Shown here: positions 17,990 through 27,828 of the stretch, one piece after another | How positions within the stretch are numbered: position 1 is the stretch's first letter | Layout of the letters: the number at the start of each line of letters is the position of its first letter | Assembly: GCA_965262455.1 (NCBI GenBank) | Contig: CBDHFH010000002.1 | Span: 62,001 to 126,000 of the forward strand | Origin: UBA1858 sp965262455 | Lineage (GTDB): Bacteria; Pseudomonadota; Gammaproteobacteria; UBA4575 | DNA length: 64,000 nucleotides | Direction of reading: 5' to 3' | Program-made: the position numbers and the translations under genes | The notes under the pieces: generated by a model | Database searches by the model: none | What the model was told of the DNA's origin: nothing | What the model saw: only the letters and a program-made list of their open reading frames with translations

Positions 17990-19137
17990 GCATGGCGATT
18001 AAGAAATTTTTCTAGGCGCGCCATTCCTTGTAAAATTTTTTCTTCGCTGGTGGTATAGGCAAATCTTACAAAACGGTTGGCTTGATAATCACCAAAATCG
18101 CACCCAGGTGTAATTGCTAGCGCTTGCTCTTCTAACAGCTCGCGACAAAAAATAAAACTATCTTGACTATATTCAGATATGTCCGCATATACATAAAAGG
18201 CACCTTGCGGAATCACAGGCAAGCTTATTCCGATGCTTGCCAGCGATTGACATAACAAATCACGTCGCTGCTCGAAAGTACTGCGGCGGGCTTCAAGTAT
18301 CTGTCTTGTGTCAGGCATAAATGCGGCTAGCGCAGCATGTTGTGCAATTGTAGAAGTTGCCAAATAGGTGTTTTGCGCAATTGCATCTAAGGCACCAATC
18401 ATAGAGTGTGGCGCAACCAGCCAGCCCGCTCGCCAACCTGTCATGCCGAAATATTTAGAAAAACTATTCAGTACGATAATATTATTCTGCAAGGACGCAA
18501 CTGTTTCACTCTCCACACCATAAGTTAATCCCTGGTATATCTCGTCGACAATTAAATAGCGATCGTGATGTTGCAAAAACTCGGCAATTTCCAGTAATGT
18601 CTGTTTTGAGCATATAGTCCCGGTAGGATTAGAAGGACTAGCAATTAATACTGCTGCTATATCATCATCCCAATACTGACTAACAAGTGAAGCAGTTAAC
18701 TGAAATTGCACATCCTCAGTGACTGGCACTGCCAATACTTTACCTCCAACCAATTGTGCAACATTTCGGTTACATGGATAACTTGGGTCAGAGATCATTA
18801 AAGTACGTTTGTTACTTAATAAGTAACTTAATATTAACTGCAACGCACCAGACGCACCGGGAGTAATAATAATCTGCTCGCTGTCCACAGTCGCTTTAAA
18901 TCTATCTTGGTAATATTGACCAATTGCGCAACGCAATTCAGCGAGACCCTGAGCAGAGGTATAGTGAGTGAGATTTGATTGCAGCGCGTCAATCCCTGCC
19001 TGAGTAATGGTGGCAGGCGTATCGAAATCGGGCTCGCCAATTTCCATATGAATCACATCAATACCACGCGCTTCCATTTGCTTGCATCGTGCAAGTATGT
19101 CCATGACATGAAATGGGGCTATGTTAATTTCATTCAT
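17986..19137 (-). CDS. Class I/II pyridoxal-phosphate aminotransferase
   Basis: Fold-type I aminotransferase of 383 residues. The PLP lysine is Lys228 in NSFSKYFGMTGWRAGW; also visible are SPSNPTG (168-174), DEIYQGL with the PLP-contacting Asp and Tyr (198-204) and the substrate-binding Arg near the C-terminus (RFVRFAY). It belongs to the AspC/AlaA-like group; the amino donor cannot be assigned. It ends overlapping cysZ tail-to-tail and starts 7 bases after der, so it probably shares the der transcript. Confidence 0.9.
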   Translation of the reverse strand: MNEINIAPFHVMDILARCKQMEARGIDVIHMEIGEPDFDTPATITQAGIDALQSNLTHYTSAQGLAELRCAIGQYYQDRFKATVDSEQIIITPGASGALQLILSYLLSNKRTLMISDPSYPCNRNVAQLVGGKVLAVPVTEDVQFQLTASLVSQYWDDDIAAVLIASPSNPTGTICSKQTLLEIAEFLQHHDRYLIVDEIYQGLTYGVESETVASLQNNIIVLNSFSKYFGMTGWRAGWLVAPHSMIGALDAIAQNTYLATSTIAQHAALAAFMPDTRQILEARRSTFEQRRDLLCQSLASIGISLPVIPQGAFYVYADISEYSQDSFIFCRELLEEQALAITPGCDFGDYQANRFVRFAYTTSEEKILQGMARLEKFLNRHA

Positions 19138-19144
19138 TTCATCA

Positions 19145-20539
19145 TTACTTACTGCGCTTATGAAATTTCATCATTCGCTCACGCTTGCGCTGTTGGCGCG
19201 GTGTCAACGTATTATATTTGCCTGCATAGGGATTCTCAGGCGTACGCAAAAGGAAACGTATGGGCGTGCCCACAAGTTTTAATTTATTCCTGAAAAAATT
19301 TTCTAAATAACGAATATATGCTTTTGGTAGCTTGCTTGTTTGAGAGCCATATAATACAAATGTTGGTGGATGCGAACCACCTTGGTGAGTATACCTAAGC
19401 TTGATACGACGCCCCTTAACTAATGGTGGCACATTTGCCTCTACGGCCATTTCTAATAACTGATTCGCCTCAGATGTAGACAAGTCAACTGCAGCAGATT
19501 TATTCGCCGCCACTACTGCATTCATTAATTTTTTTAGACCTACTTTTTTTTCAGTAGATATTTTTATTTTCTCTACAAACGACAAATACTGATAGCGCGT
19601 GTCTAATGCATAATTTAATTGCATATAGTCATCCTGACTTGCATTGTCAGTTTTATTTATTGCCAGCACTAGCGCACGACCTTCACGTAAAACTATCTCG
19701 AGCAACGTGCTGTCTTGATCCGCTAATCCCTGGGTTACATCTACCATACAAATAACGACATGCGCAGAAGAAATCGCATCTAATGTTTGTACGATGCTGT
19801 ACTTTTCAATTGCCTCGCGTACTTTGCTTTTGCGTCGCACTCCGGCTGTATCAATTAATGTGAATGAATGTTTATTATATTCAAAAGGAATTTTTACACT
19901 ATCTCGAGTGGTGCCTGGTACAGAGGATGTGACCAAGCGTTGCTCTTTAAGTAGCGCATTAATTAGTGTTGATTTACCTGCGTTTGGTCGACCTATAATG
20001 GCAATACGTGTTGTATCATCCTGTTGAGCGTCATGAACCGGTTCTAGCTCTGGCAATTCTGCAAATAACTCTTCAATCATCGACTCAACACCGCGTCCTT
20101 GCTTTGCTGCAATTGGATATAGTTTACGTGCGCCGACTTGATGAAAGTCACTAATAGCTATATCAGCATCAATGCCATCGATTTTGTTCACCACCATAAC
20201 GAATTCGATATTACGTTTACGCAACATTGCAACAATGGCCTGATCTTCTGGCAGCAAACCTTCATGCGCATCAACCAGATGCAAAACAAAGTCAGCTTCG
20301 TCAATGGCATAATCGGTTTGTGACTGCATACCAGCTTCAATTTCATCCTGCTCATCAACAATGCCGCCCGTATCAATCAGTACAAAGGGTTTATCATAGC
20401 GCTCACATACACCGTATTTTCGATCACGCGTTAACCCTGGATAATCCGCAACTAGCGCATCTCTCGACTTGGTTAAAAAATTAAATAAGGTGGACTTGCC
20501 GACATTAGGCCGACCAATCAGAGCTACAACAGGACGCAT
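19145..20539 (-). CDS. der: Ribosome assembly GTPase Der (EngA)
   Basis: Double-GTPase needed for 50S ribosome maturation. The 464 residues contain two G domains in tandem, each with its P-loop (GRPNVGKST at 8-16 and GRPNAGKST near 185), DxxG (DTGG, DTAG) and NKxD (NKID, NKTD), then the KH-like domain ending in the basic LTPRQQRKRERMMKFHKRSK. It follows bamB in the same orientation, the standard gammaproteobacterial order. Confidence 0.98.
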   Translation of the reverse strand: MRPVVALIGRPNVGKSTLFNFLTKSRDALVADYPGLTRDRKYGVCERYDKPFVLIDTGGIVDEQDEIEAGMQSQTDYAIDEADFVLHLVDAHEGLLPEDQAIVAMLRKRNIEFVMVVNKIDGIDADIAISDFHQVGARKLYPIAAKQGRGVESMIEELFAELPELEPVHDAQQDDTTRIAIIGRPNAGKSTLINALLKEQRLVTSSVPGTTRDSVKIPFEYNKHSFTLIDTAGVRRKSKVREAIEKYSIVQTLDAISSAHVVICMVDVTQGLADQDSTLLEIVLREGRALVLAINKTDNASQDDYMQLNYALDTRYQYLSFVEKIKISTEKKVGLKKLMNAVVAANKSAAVDLSTSEANQLLEMAVEANVPPLVKGRRIKLRYTHQGGSHPPTFVLYGSQTSKLPKAYIRYLENFFRNKLKLVGTPIRFLLRTPENPYAGKYNTLTPRQQRKRERMMKFHKRSK

Positions 20540-20581
20540 GATAAGAAATACATTGCTAACCGAGAAATCGGTTGGTATGAA

Positions 20582-21790
20582 TTATCGGTTGATCGAAACA
20601 ACTGTATATGATGCAAGCCGACCATTTGCATCGATGACATAGGCAATACTATTGGTAGATAACGAAGAGGTATAAATTGAGTCTTTACCCAACTTGCTGC
20701 GTCCCACTAAACTGCCATCTTGTTTAGATAAGGCATGTAAATAGCCTTCTACATCGCCCACAAGTATTGTGTCATTTTGCACTACAGGAGCGGATAATTG
20801 ACGATACAAAAGATCTTCTTGCTTCCAAACACTTATGCCAGTGTCCTTTTCTAATGCCCATACATTATCATCACGATCGGTGACATAGACCATGGTGTCA
20901 TCAGCCGACACACCAGCGATAGATGCGATATCACGTGCCCAACGTATGCGCCCATTTATTCGGCTAATTGCTGCAACACGACCATGGTAACTTGCTGCAT
21001 AAATAAATTCCTCGTCGGCAGCCAACTGACCATCAATATCAACTAACCTATCTAACTCACTTCGACCCGAAGGAATAGATACGCGCGCCTCCCAAATCAT
21101 ATTGCCGGCATCGAGCGAGATGGCAATCACCTTACCATTATCCATACCAGCATAAATGACCCCATCCTTTACTAGTGGCACACTCGCGCCACGCAAGGTT
21201 AATGCAGGTGACGTCTGGCTGACTGTCCAAAGTTTTTCACCTGTACCCATGGATAACGCGACTATGCGATTATCATTGGTGCGAATAACTGCCAACTCAC
21301 CTTGCGCATGGGCAATTGCCACGACTTCACTGGCAATATTTACCGACCATGCTTGAGTACCATCAGACTGATTGATAGCGATCACATCACCATTTAATGT
21401 GCCTAGCAGTAACATTTCATTATTACCACCCACACCTGCGGACACCGCTTTGCTGGCATTGGTTGAATAAACTGAGCGCCCACTCGAGGCATCGTAGACG
21501 GCTAAGGTGCCATTACTAGATGTAAAGGCAATCTTGTCTGCGTAGACATGTGGATGCAAAAGAATTCTTGTTTCTTCAATATTACCACCAATGGATACCT
21601 GCCAATTTTGTTCAACACGCACCTCTGGTACTAATTCTGTTAGCTCAACTGGCTCGCGCAACTCAATTTCGACTTCTTCTTCATCGTCACCAAACCAAGG
21701 GATATAACTACACGCGTTAACAATAGTGAGTAGCAACGATAAAAGTAATAGACGCATTAACAAAATATAGTTTGTCATTGATTTATGCAT
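20582..21790 (-). CDS. bamB: Outer-membrane assembly lipoprotein BamB
   Basis: Lipoprotein of the BAM complex that inserts beta-barrel proteins in the outer membrane. The 402 residues start with a lipoprotein signal (hydrophobic 8-24, VNAC with Cys27) and continue as an eight-bladed PQQ-type beta-propeller with repeated D-x-x-(S/T)-G-x-x-x-W units such as LDAGNMIWEARV and LEKDTGISVWKQ. The start codon overlaps the yfgM stop by 8 bases. Met5 or Met12 are alternative starts. Confidence 0.95.
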   Translation of the reverse strand: MHKSMTNYILLMRLLLLSLLLTIVNACSYIPWFGDDEEEVEIELREPVELTELVPEVRVEQNWQVSIGGNIEETRILLHPHVYADKIAFTSSNGTLAVYDASSGRSVYSTNASKAVSAGVGGNNEMLLLGTLNGDVIAINQSDGTQAWSVNIASEVVAIAHAQGELAVIRTNDNRIVALSMGTGEKLWTVSQTSPALTLRGASVPLVKDGVIYAGMDNGKVIAISLDAGNMIWEARVSIPSGRSELDRLVDIDGQLAADEEFIYAASYHGRVAAISRINGRIRWARDIASIAGVSADDTMVYVTDRDDNVWALEKDTGISVWKQEDLLYRQLSAPVVQNDTILVGDVEGYLHALSKQDGSLVGRSKLGKDSIYTSSLSTNSIAYVIDANGRLASYTVVSINR

Positions 21791-22424
21791 TTGCGTTGTT
21801 TGATAGTCCCAAGTTATCGCGTTTCATTTTAAGAAATTCAATGTCTGTCGATTCTGCAGCACTAATCGCAGCATCATAAGCCTCGCGCGCTTGTTGTAGA
21901 TTTCCACGTTGGGCATGCAAATCTCCCCAGATCTCCTGGTATAAAGATGTATAGGCTTGCGCATAAGACTGATCGAGCATAGCTTCGGCATTTGCAAAGT
22001 CACCGCTTGCAACATACAAACGTGCCAAACGTAATTGAGCTAAACTTTTTACTGTGTCTTGTTTAGCATTATCGACTGTCCAAAGTAAGTTTTCGATAGC
22101 TTCAGCAGTGTCACCTTTGGCTTCATAGGCTTTGGCCAATAATAATGCTCCCCATGCAGCGTAAGGAGTAGACGTGTAATTCTCTTTTAATTCTTGTGCC
22201 TGCACAGTCACACTATTGATATCTTGCGCCAATATAGATGTACGCATATTGTTATAGCGATCAGATGCTTCTACCGCTTGTTGTTCTTGATATACCCCCC
22301 AACCTTTCCATCCAATCAACGTGCCGACACCAATCACGACACCGGCAATAACAGAACGCCCATTTTCATTCCACCAGTCTTTTATGGCTTGAATTTGTTG
22401 TTCTTCTGTTTCATGTTCAGCCAT
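21783..22424 (-). CDS. yfgM: YfgM, ancillary SecYEG translocon subunit
   Basis: Inner-membrane TPR protein that associates with SecYEG and periplasmic chaperones. The 213 residues begin EEQQIQAIKDWWNENGR, typical of the family, followed by one membrane segment (about 23-41) and a periplasmic TPR domain (about 60-205). It lies between hisS and bamB as in E. coli, and a GGAGG ribosome site precedes its ATG. Confidence 0.94.
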   Translation of the reverse strand: MAEHETEEQQIQAIKDWWNENGRSVIAGVVIGVGTLIGWKGWGVYQEQQAVEASDRYNNMRTSILAQDINSVTVQAQELKENYTSTPYAAWGALLLAKAYEAKGDTAEAIENLLWTVDNAKQDTVKSLAQLRLARLYVASGDFANAEAMLDQSYAQAYTSLYQEIWGDLHAQRGNLQQAREAYDAAISAAESTDIEFLKMKRDNLGLSNNANA

Positions 22425-22455
22425 CAGTCCTCCTAATACTAAAAACTATTTGATT

Positions 22456-23724
22456 TTATGTTTGCTTAAATAAGTCGATTAGCTGCTGCTCTGACAATAC
22501 CTTTTGATCCTCTTCACCATGGAGGAATTTCACAGTCACAGTTTGATTGTTAATTTCGTCAGCGCCAGCAATCAGCGCCAATCTTGCACCCGAACGATCA
22601 GCTCGTTTCATTTGGGTCTTGATACTACCACCTCCACAATTCATCTGGATAGCACATTGCGGGCATTGTTGGCGAATTTTGGCCAATAACTGAAAGCCAT
22701 AATCCACTGCCGCATCACCCAAGGCCACAAAGTATGCATCGATTGTTTTTACTTGTTGTGACATCTGATCTTCTACCAGGCTGTGCAACCTTTCCAAACC
22801 AATAGCAAAGCCTGCGGCCGTCGTTTTGCGCCCACCCATTTGCTCAACTAAATTATCGTAACGACCGCCCGCACAAATAGTCCCTTGGGCCCCGAGCTCT
22901 GTAGTGACCCATTCAAACACGGTTCGATTATAGTAATCCAACCCTCTTACTAACGTGGGATTGACGATAAATGCGATTCCCAGTTGTGTTAGCGCCGTTT
23001 GCAAATGATCAAAATGCTGCTTTGCTGGCTCATCCAGATAATCAATTAATTTGGGGGCATCGCCAACGATCTCTTGCACTGCTGGGTTTTTACTGTCTAG
23101 TACTCTTAATGGATTGGTATGCAGTCGACGCTTACCCTCTTCATCTAACTTATCAGCATGAGATGATAAGTATTCAATAAGCACTTCTCGATGCTGTGCA
23201 CGTGCCTCTGAATCACCCAGTGAGTTAATCTGCAACTGTAAATGTTCACTACGCAGACCCACCGCTTGCCACATAGCTTGAGTAATAAGGATGAGCTCGA
23301 CATCGACATCAGGGCCAGGCATACCAAAGGTTTCTACACCGAGCTGATGAAATTGACGATAACGACCTTTTTGTGGACGCTCACGGCGAAAAAACGGGCC
23401 TAAGTACCAATAACGTTGTTGTTGGTTATGCAACCATCCATTTTGAACGCCTGCTCGCACCACACTGGCTGTGCCTTCAGGTCTTAATCCCAACCAGTCG
23501 CCGCCGCGATCTTCAAACGCGTACATTTCTTTTTCAACAATATCGGTGACTTCTCCAATGGAGCGCTTAAATAGTTCCAGCTTCTCAACGATGGGTGTAC
23601 GAATTTCTTGGTAAGTATATTGATGCAATACTTGTATCAATAATGTTTCAAGCAAGCGCATAGACATTGCTTCATACGGGGCAACATCATGCATTCCACG
23701 AATGGATTGGATATTTTTACTCAT
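22456..23724 (-). CDS. hisS: Histidyl-tRNA synthetase
   Basis: Class II synthetase that charges tRNA-His. The 422 residues carry motif 1 (near EIRTPIVEKLELFKRSIGE), motif 2 with FRRERPQKGRYRQFHQLGVE, the histidine-binding loop LVRGLDYYNRTVFEW and motif 3 AAGFAIGLERL, then the anticodon-binding domain. A complete, unremarkable gene between rodZ and yfgM. Confidence 0.98.
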   Translation of the reverse strand: MSKNIQSIRGMHDVAPYEAMSMRLLETLLIQVLHQYTYQEIRTPIVEKLELFKRSIGEVTDIVEKEMYAFEDRGGDWLGLRPEGTASVVRAGVQNGWLHNQQQRYWYLGPFFRRERPQKGRYRQFHQLGVETFGMPGPDVDVELILITQAMWQAVGLRSEHLQLQINSLGDSEARAQHREVLIEYLSSHADKLDEEGKRRLHTNPLRVLDSKNPAVQEIVGDAPKLIDYLDEPAKQHFDHLQTALTQLGIAFIVNPTLVRGLDYYNRTVFEWVTTELGAQGTICAGGRYDNLVEQMGGRKTTAAGFAIGLERLHSLVEDQMSQQVKTIDAYFVALGDAAVDYGFQLLAKIRQQCPQCAIQMNCGGGSIKTQMKRADRSGARLALIAGADEINNQTVTVKFLHGEEDQKVLSEQQLIDLFKQT

Positions 23725-23772
23725 ACTCGAAACTACAGAACCAGTTTAATTGACAGGCTAATTTGAATTAGA

Positions 23773-24717
23773 TTATGAATTGATATCGTCTATCAAGAAT
23801 CTAGCGGTGTTATTGCGACGCATATAAACAGAATGGTCAAAAGGTTTACCATTAATTTCAAGTTCCACACCAGGTGAATTACCCAAGAAGACATTAAAAG
23901 GAGCTTGGCCCGAAATAACGCGTGTTGCACCTGGCTTGATTAGTCCATGCAACAATCTGCGTTTGCGCGCATCGAAAATTTCTGTCCAGCTTTCCTGAGT
24001 ATAGCGCACAGTGATTCTTACTTTATCGATATCACCTCCACTCACGGGTGATTCAATTACGCTGGTAGATTCGGTAATGTTCTGAGGCTGCACGCTGTTT
24101 GCTTGTTGTTGCGTCAATGGCGCATCAACAGCTGAATTCTCATCCTGTACTTGTGAAATATTTTTAGGATCAATACTACCAAGTCCAACCTGTGGCGATG
24201 TCGTTTGATTATCGTTATTCGACTCGCTTGCCGCCTGATCTTGCTGAGCAGAGTCAATCTCATCAAATTGTTCTACAACAGACGCAAGCTCAACAGGGTT
24301 TGCTTCATCACGATGTAACCACCAGGTGGTTAACAAGCCAACCAACAAGGCAACCACGGTGACTGAACTCCAGATCACCACGGGATCAGCGCCTGAAGAT
24401 CTTACTTTCTTTGGTCGCTTAACTTCAGGGATGACATATTCTACCGGGCCAGGTTGACTGTATTCTCCCAACAGCGCCTCAGCATCAATATCCAATAATT
24501 TTGCAACGCTACGTATATAGCCTTTTGTGAACACAGCACTGGGCAGCGCTTCATGATCATCATTTTCAAGCGCGCGGATTACTTCTTCATTTAAATGTGT
24601 ATGTGCGGCAACATAAGCAATACTGTAAGAGCACTTTTCACGCGCAGCACGCAATGTTTCTCCGACAGAAACATCTTGTGTGTGCTTTTGATTACTTTCT
24701 GTTGATTGCTCAGTCAC
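23773..24717 (-). CDS. rodZ: Cytoskeleton protein RodZ
   Basis: Links MreB filaments to the envelope to maintain rod shape. The 314 residues have an N-terminal Xre-like helix-turn-helix domain (about 17-83, beginning GETLRAAREKCSYSIAYVA), a membrane helix at 113-133, a Gln/Ser/Asn-rich linker and a C-terminal beta domain (DUF4115; ESWTEIFDARKRRLLHGL). Its stop codon region overlaps the pilW end by one base, so this is a tight transcript pilW-rodZ-hisS. Confidence 0.95.
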   Translation of the reverse strand: MTEQSTESNQKHTQDVSVGETLRAAREKCSYSIAYVAAHTHLNEEVIRALENDDHEALPSAVFTKGYIRSVAKLLDIDAEALLGEYSQPGPVEYVIPEVKRPKKVRSSGADPVVIWSSVTVVALLVGLLTTWWLHRDEANPVELASVVEQFDEIDSAQQDQAASESNNDNQTTSPQVGLGSIDPKNISQVQDENSAVDAPLTQQQANSVQPQNITESTSVIESPVSGGDIDKVRITVRYTQESWTEIFDARKRRLLHGLIKPGATRVISGQAPFNVFLGNSPGVELEINGKPFDHSVYMRRNNTARFLIDDINS

Positions 24718-25481
24718 TAGTTCATCCTAGCAAGTAGTTGTGCTTCTTTTGATCCAGGAAATTGCTTGCTAAGTAATTTTGCATAACTTTGAGCTATACG
24801 CGTATTACCTAGCCCACGTTCGGTTTGATAAGCCAACCATAATGATTCAGGCGTATGGTTTGATACTTCTTCAAAGTCTCGCAGATAACTTTGCGATACC
24901 GCATAATTTTTTTGTTTAAAGTGCAACTTAGCCAATTGATACAACGCGACTCGATTACGCTGATTAACCCTTAATACTTCCGCGAGATGATTCTCTGCAG
25001 CAGGATAATTTGGTATTTCCATCGCGCATACACCAGCTGTCAAACTGGTGGCCTCACGATTAGCAAATAAAGGGTCAGCTAACGCTTTGGTAAAATGCAC
25101 ATTCGCTTCTTCATAGCGTTGATTGCGACACAAAAAAGAAGCATAGTTTTGCTGGCCACGCGAATCTTTCGCGTTTATTTTTAGTGCTTCTTTATAATAG
25201 TATTCTGCTGCTTTTGGTTGGTTTAATTTTTCTTGCAAGATAGCGTAAGTCCAGCGTGCAACCGATGATTGCGGGTCTTGCTTAAAAGCTTTCTTGAGTT
25301 TGTCATCTGCCAGCTGATATTCACCGTTAGCAATATAACTCGCCCCTAGTTGAATGTTGAGCTCGGCCGCCTCTTGGTTTTGACCTGATCTCTGAGTACT
25401 TGTTGAACTAGAATCGACAACCGGCTGCGTGGTACAGGCGCCAACCAACAAGTAAATTGCAATAATTCCTATGAAGCGCAT
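24717..25481 (-). CDS. pilW: Type IV pilus biogenesis/stability lipoprotein PilW (PilF)
   Basis: Outer-membrane pilotin of type IV pili. The 254 residues open with a lipoprotein signal (IIAIYLLVGAC, Cys16) and contain about six TPR units (ANGEYQLADDKLKKAFKQDPQ and following). Position between rlmN and rodZ is standard; in genomes without pili the gene is often kept. It overlaps the rlmN 3' end by 13 bases. No other pilus gene is in the window. Confidence 0.92.
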   Translation of the reverse strand: MRFIGIIAIYLLVGACTTQPVVDSSSTSTQRSGQNQEAAELNIQLGASYIANGEYQLADDKLKKAFKQDPQSSVARWTYAILQEKLNQPKAAEYYYKEALKINAKDSRGQQNYASFLCRNQRYEEANVHFTKALADPLFANREATSLTAGVCAMEIPNYPAAENHLAEVLRVNQRNRVALYQLAKLHFKQKNYAVSQSYLRDFEEVSNHTPESLWLAYQTERGLGNTRIAQSYAKLLSKQFPGSKEAQLLARMN

Positions 25482-26639
25482 TGTGTTTCAATTCTCCTAC
25501 TGAGCAATGAGCGCTCATACATCCTAATATAGTGATTTGCGCGCGACGCACGATCTGCCACTTGCCCAGCTAGCTGGCCACATGCGGCAGCAATATCTTC
25601 ACCGCGGGGACGCCGTGTGATCACAACAATACCATGGCTTATCAGTATCTGGCTAAATTGATCAATGCGCGCCTGACTTGAGCGTTGGTATCCAGCATTC
25701 TCGAAAGAGTTAAACGGAATCAAATTGACTTTTGCACGGATGCCTTTGAGTATTTTCACCAGCTCAAGCGCCTGTGATTCACTATCATTGACACCATTTA
25801 ACATTACATATTCGAAAGTAATACTCTCTTTGCGATTTTTGTTATTTAAATAGCGTTTACATGCAGCAGAGTAATTCCCCAATCGGGTACTTTCTATTGA
25901 TTGGTACCAGTTCATTACGTATCTCATCTGTTGGCGCATGCAAAGAAATCGCCAAACTAACGTCTAGCAAGTTTGATAACTCGTCAATCTTGGGCACAAC
26001 ACCGGACGTGCTCACAGTGACTTTGCGTTTCCCCATGCCATAAGCGTAATCGTCTAGTAGTAATTTCACTGCCGGTATCACATTGTTGAAATTTAACAGT
26101 GGCTCTCCCATGCCCATGAACACCACATTGGTCAGCAGTGACTGACCTTCATGCAATGCTCGCAGTCTTTGGTCGGCTACCCATACTTGGCCAATAATTT
26201 CTTCTGCGGTGAGATTACGGTTGAACCCCTGTCGAGCAGTTGCGCAGAATGTGCAATCCAGAGCACAACCGACTTGTGATGATATGCATAGGGTGCCGCG
26301 ATTCGTTTCAGGAATAAAGACAGTTTCTATCGCGTTGGCTTTACCATCATGATCATTGCCCACGTTGAGCAACCATTTAATAGTACCGTCGGTTGAGAAA
26401 TGCTCAGACTCAATACTTGGAAAGCTAATGCACGTATGCGCTTGTAATGTATTACGCAGAGATAAACTTAAATCTGTCATTTTCGACATATCAGTCACGC
26501 CACGCTGGTACAACCACTGCATGATTTGTTGAGCACGGAATTTTTTTTCTCCATGCTCAACAAATAACTGCTCCAGTGAACTGCGGTCGACACCGACCAA
26601 GTTGACTGGCTGATCTGCTGTGGTTAGCTTCGAGGACAA
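25469..26639 (-). pseudogene. rlmN: 23S rRNA/tRNA adenine-C2 methyltransferase, frameshifted
   Basis: Radical-SAM enzyme that methylates A2503 of 23S rRNA and A37 of some tRNAs. The gene is complete except for one extra base in the CCCC run at 25877-25880 (GGGG in coding sense). Up to there the frame gives residues to RKYPIG, with the SAM cluster CALDCTFC and Cys of TLCISS; afterwards the other frame gives NYSAACKRYL to the end, with the second catalytic Cys in AACGQLAG. Total length is 1171 bases, one above a multiple of three; the repaired protein would be 389 residues. The TTG start at 26639 has GAGG 7 bases upstream, inside ndk. A sequencing error or a recent real mutation are both possible. 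Confidence 0.9.
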
Positions 26640-27052
26640 ATCTCATCCTCAGAGAAAAAATGTGCGATTTCTACCGCAGCCGTTTCAGGTGCATCTGATC
26701 CATGCACAGCATTGGCATCAATACTGTCAGCAAAATCAGCACGGATAGTGCCGGGGGCAGCTTCTTTAGGGTTAGTGGCACCCATCACTTCACGATTTTT
26801 CTTAATCGCACTCTCGCCTTCAAGCACTTGCACGAAAACTGGACCGGAAGTCATAAACGCGACTAAGTCATTAAAAAATGGTCGTTCTTTATGGACTGCA
26901 TAGAAGCCTTCGGCTTGCTCTTTTGATAGGTGCAACATTTTCGCTGCGACAATTTGCAAGCCAGCCTGCTCAAATCTGCTATAAATTTCGCCAATTACGT
27001 TTTTTGCAACGGCGTCAGGTTTGATTATGGAACACGTGCGCTCCTTTGCCAT
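26624..27052 (-). CDS. ndk: Nucleoside diphosphate kinase
   Basis: Transfers phosphate from ATP to other nucleoside diphosphates. From Met3 the product is 142 residues, close to E. coli Ndk (143). The phosphorylated histidine lies in NAVHGSDAPETA; the start AKERTCSIIKPDAVAKNVIG and the end CPRS are typical. I prefer ATG 27052 to ATG 27058 because GGAG then sits 9 bases upstream instead of 3 and the N-terminus aligns with E. coli. The 3' end overlaps the rlmN start by 16 bases. Confidence 0.97.
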   Translation of the reverse strand: MAKERTCSIIKPDAVAKNVIGEIYSRFEQAGLQIVAAKMLHLSKEQAEGFYAVHKERPFFNDLVAFMTSGPVFVQVLEGESAIKKNREVMGATNPKEAAPGTIRADFADSIDANAVHGSDAPETAAVEIAHFFSEDEICPRS

Positions 27053-27244
27053 TTTCATGCTCTCCCAGTTAATTATTAAGGTTAATTATTTTGTAAGAAA
27101 TAAGCTCTAATCGATTAATTCTACTCGGATATCGCCCACGTGTGAACGCCTAGCACAGGGAAACAGCCAGGTTGACAATATAATGGGAGTTACTGAGGTT
27201 TGAGGGAAAGTGCTGTAATTGACTAAATTATTGAGAAATCAGCT

Positions 27245-27445
27245 TCAGTCACGCTCATCTAGCCAGGCCATTTGGATAGCTTCTAGAATCTTCTCGCTCG
27301 ATTTTTCAGGATCATCCTCAAAATCGGGCAACTCACATACCCAGGCATGCAAATCGGTAAAACGAATATATTGCGGATCAACATCTGCATGACGCTCATC
27401 TAATTCTATCGCGATATCAATAGAATCAGTCCATCTTAAGCCCAT
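27245..27445 (-). CDS. iscX: Fe-S assembly protein IscX
   Basis: Small acidic protein that binds IscS and regulates cluster assembly, possibly as an iron sensor. The 66 residues start MGLRWTDSIDIAIEL and contain FTDLHAWVCELPDFEDDPEKSSE, the family core. It is the last gene of the isc cluster, 24 bases after fdx. About 190 bases with no gene follow before ndk. Confidence 0.96.
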   Translation of the reverse strand: MGLRWTDSIDIAIELDERHADVDPQYIRFTDLHAWVCELPDFEDDPEKSSEKILEAIQMAWLDERD

Positions 27446-27469
27446 AGCGCCTCCTCGAAGTGTCTCTGG

Positions 27470-27808
27470 TTAATGTGACTCTGAAACAAGGTTAATTGTA
27501 TATTTAGGAATCTCTATTGTAATATCGTCATCACCGACAATGGCTTGACAACTCAGGCGTGAATCCGGGTCCAGGCCCCAGGCCTTATCCAAGTAATCCT
27601 CTTCATTTTCACTCGCATCATTGAGTGAATCCATTCCCTGTCTGACATGCACGTGACATGTAGTGCAAGCACACGATTTCTCACACGCATGCTCAATTTC
27701 GATGCCATTTTTTAACGCGGCATCACATATACTAATGCCAGCGTTGACTTCAATAACCGCACCATCGGGACAAATTTGTTCATGGGGTAGAAATGTGATT
27801 TTAGGCAT
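27470..27808 (-). CDS. fdx: Isc-type [2Fe-2S] ferredoxin
   Basis: Electron donor for Fe-S cluster assembly. The 112 residues carry the adrenodoxin-type ligand pattern CEKSCACTTC plus a distal Cys in LSCQAIVG, and the typical ISC ferredoxin segment DKAWGLDPDSRLSCQ. It follows hscA by 20 bases. Confidence 0.97.
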   Translation of the reverse strand: MPKITFLPHEQICPDGAVIEVNAGISICDAALKNGIEIEHACEKSCACTTCHVHVRQGMDSLNDASENEEDYLDKAWGLDPDSRLSCQAIVGDDDITIEIPKYTINLVSESH

Positions 27809-27828
27809 ACGTTTATCTTTGTAAAATT

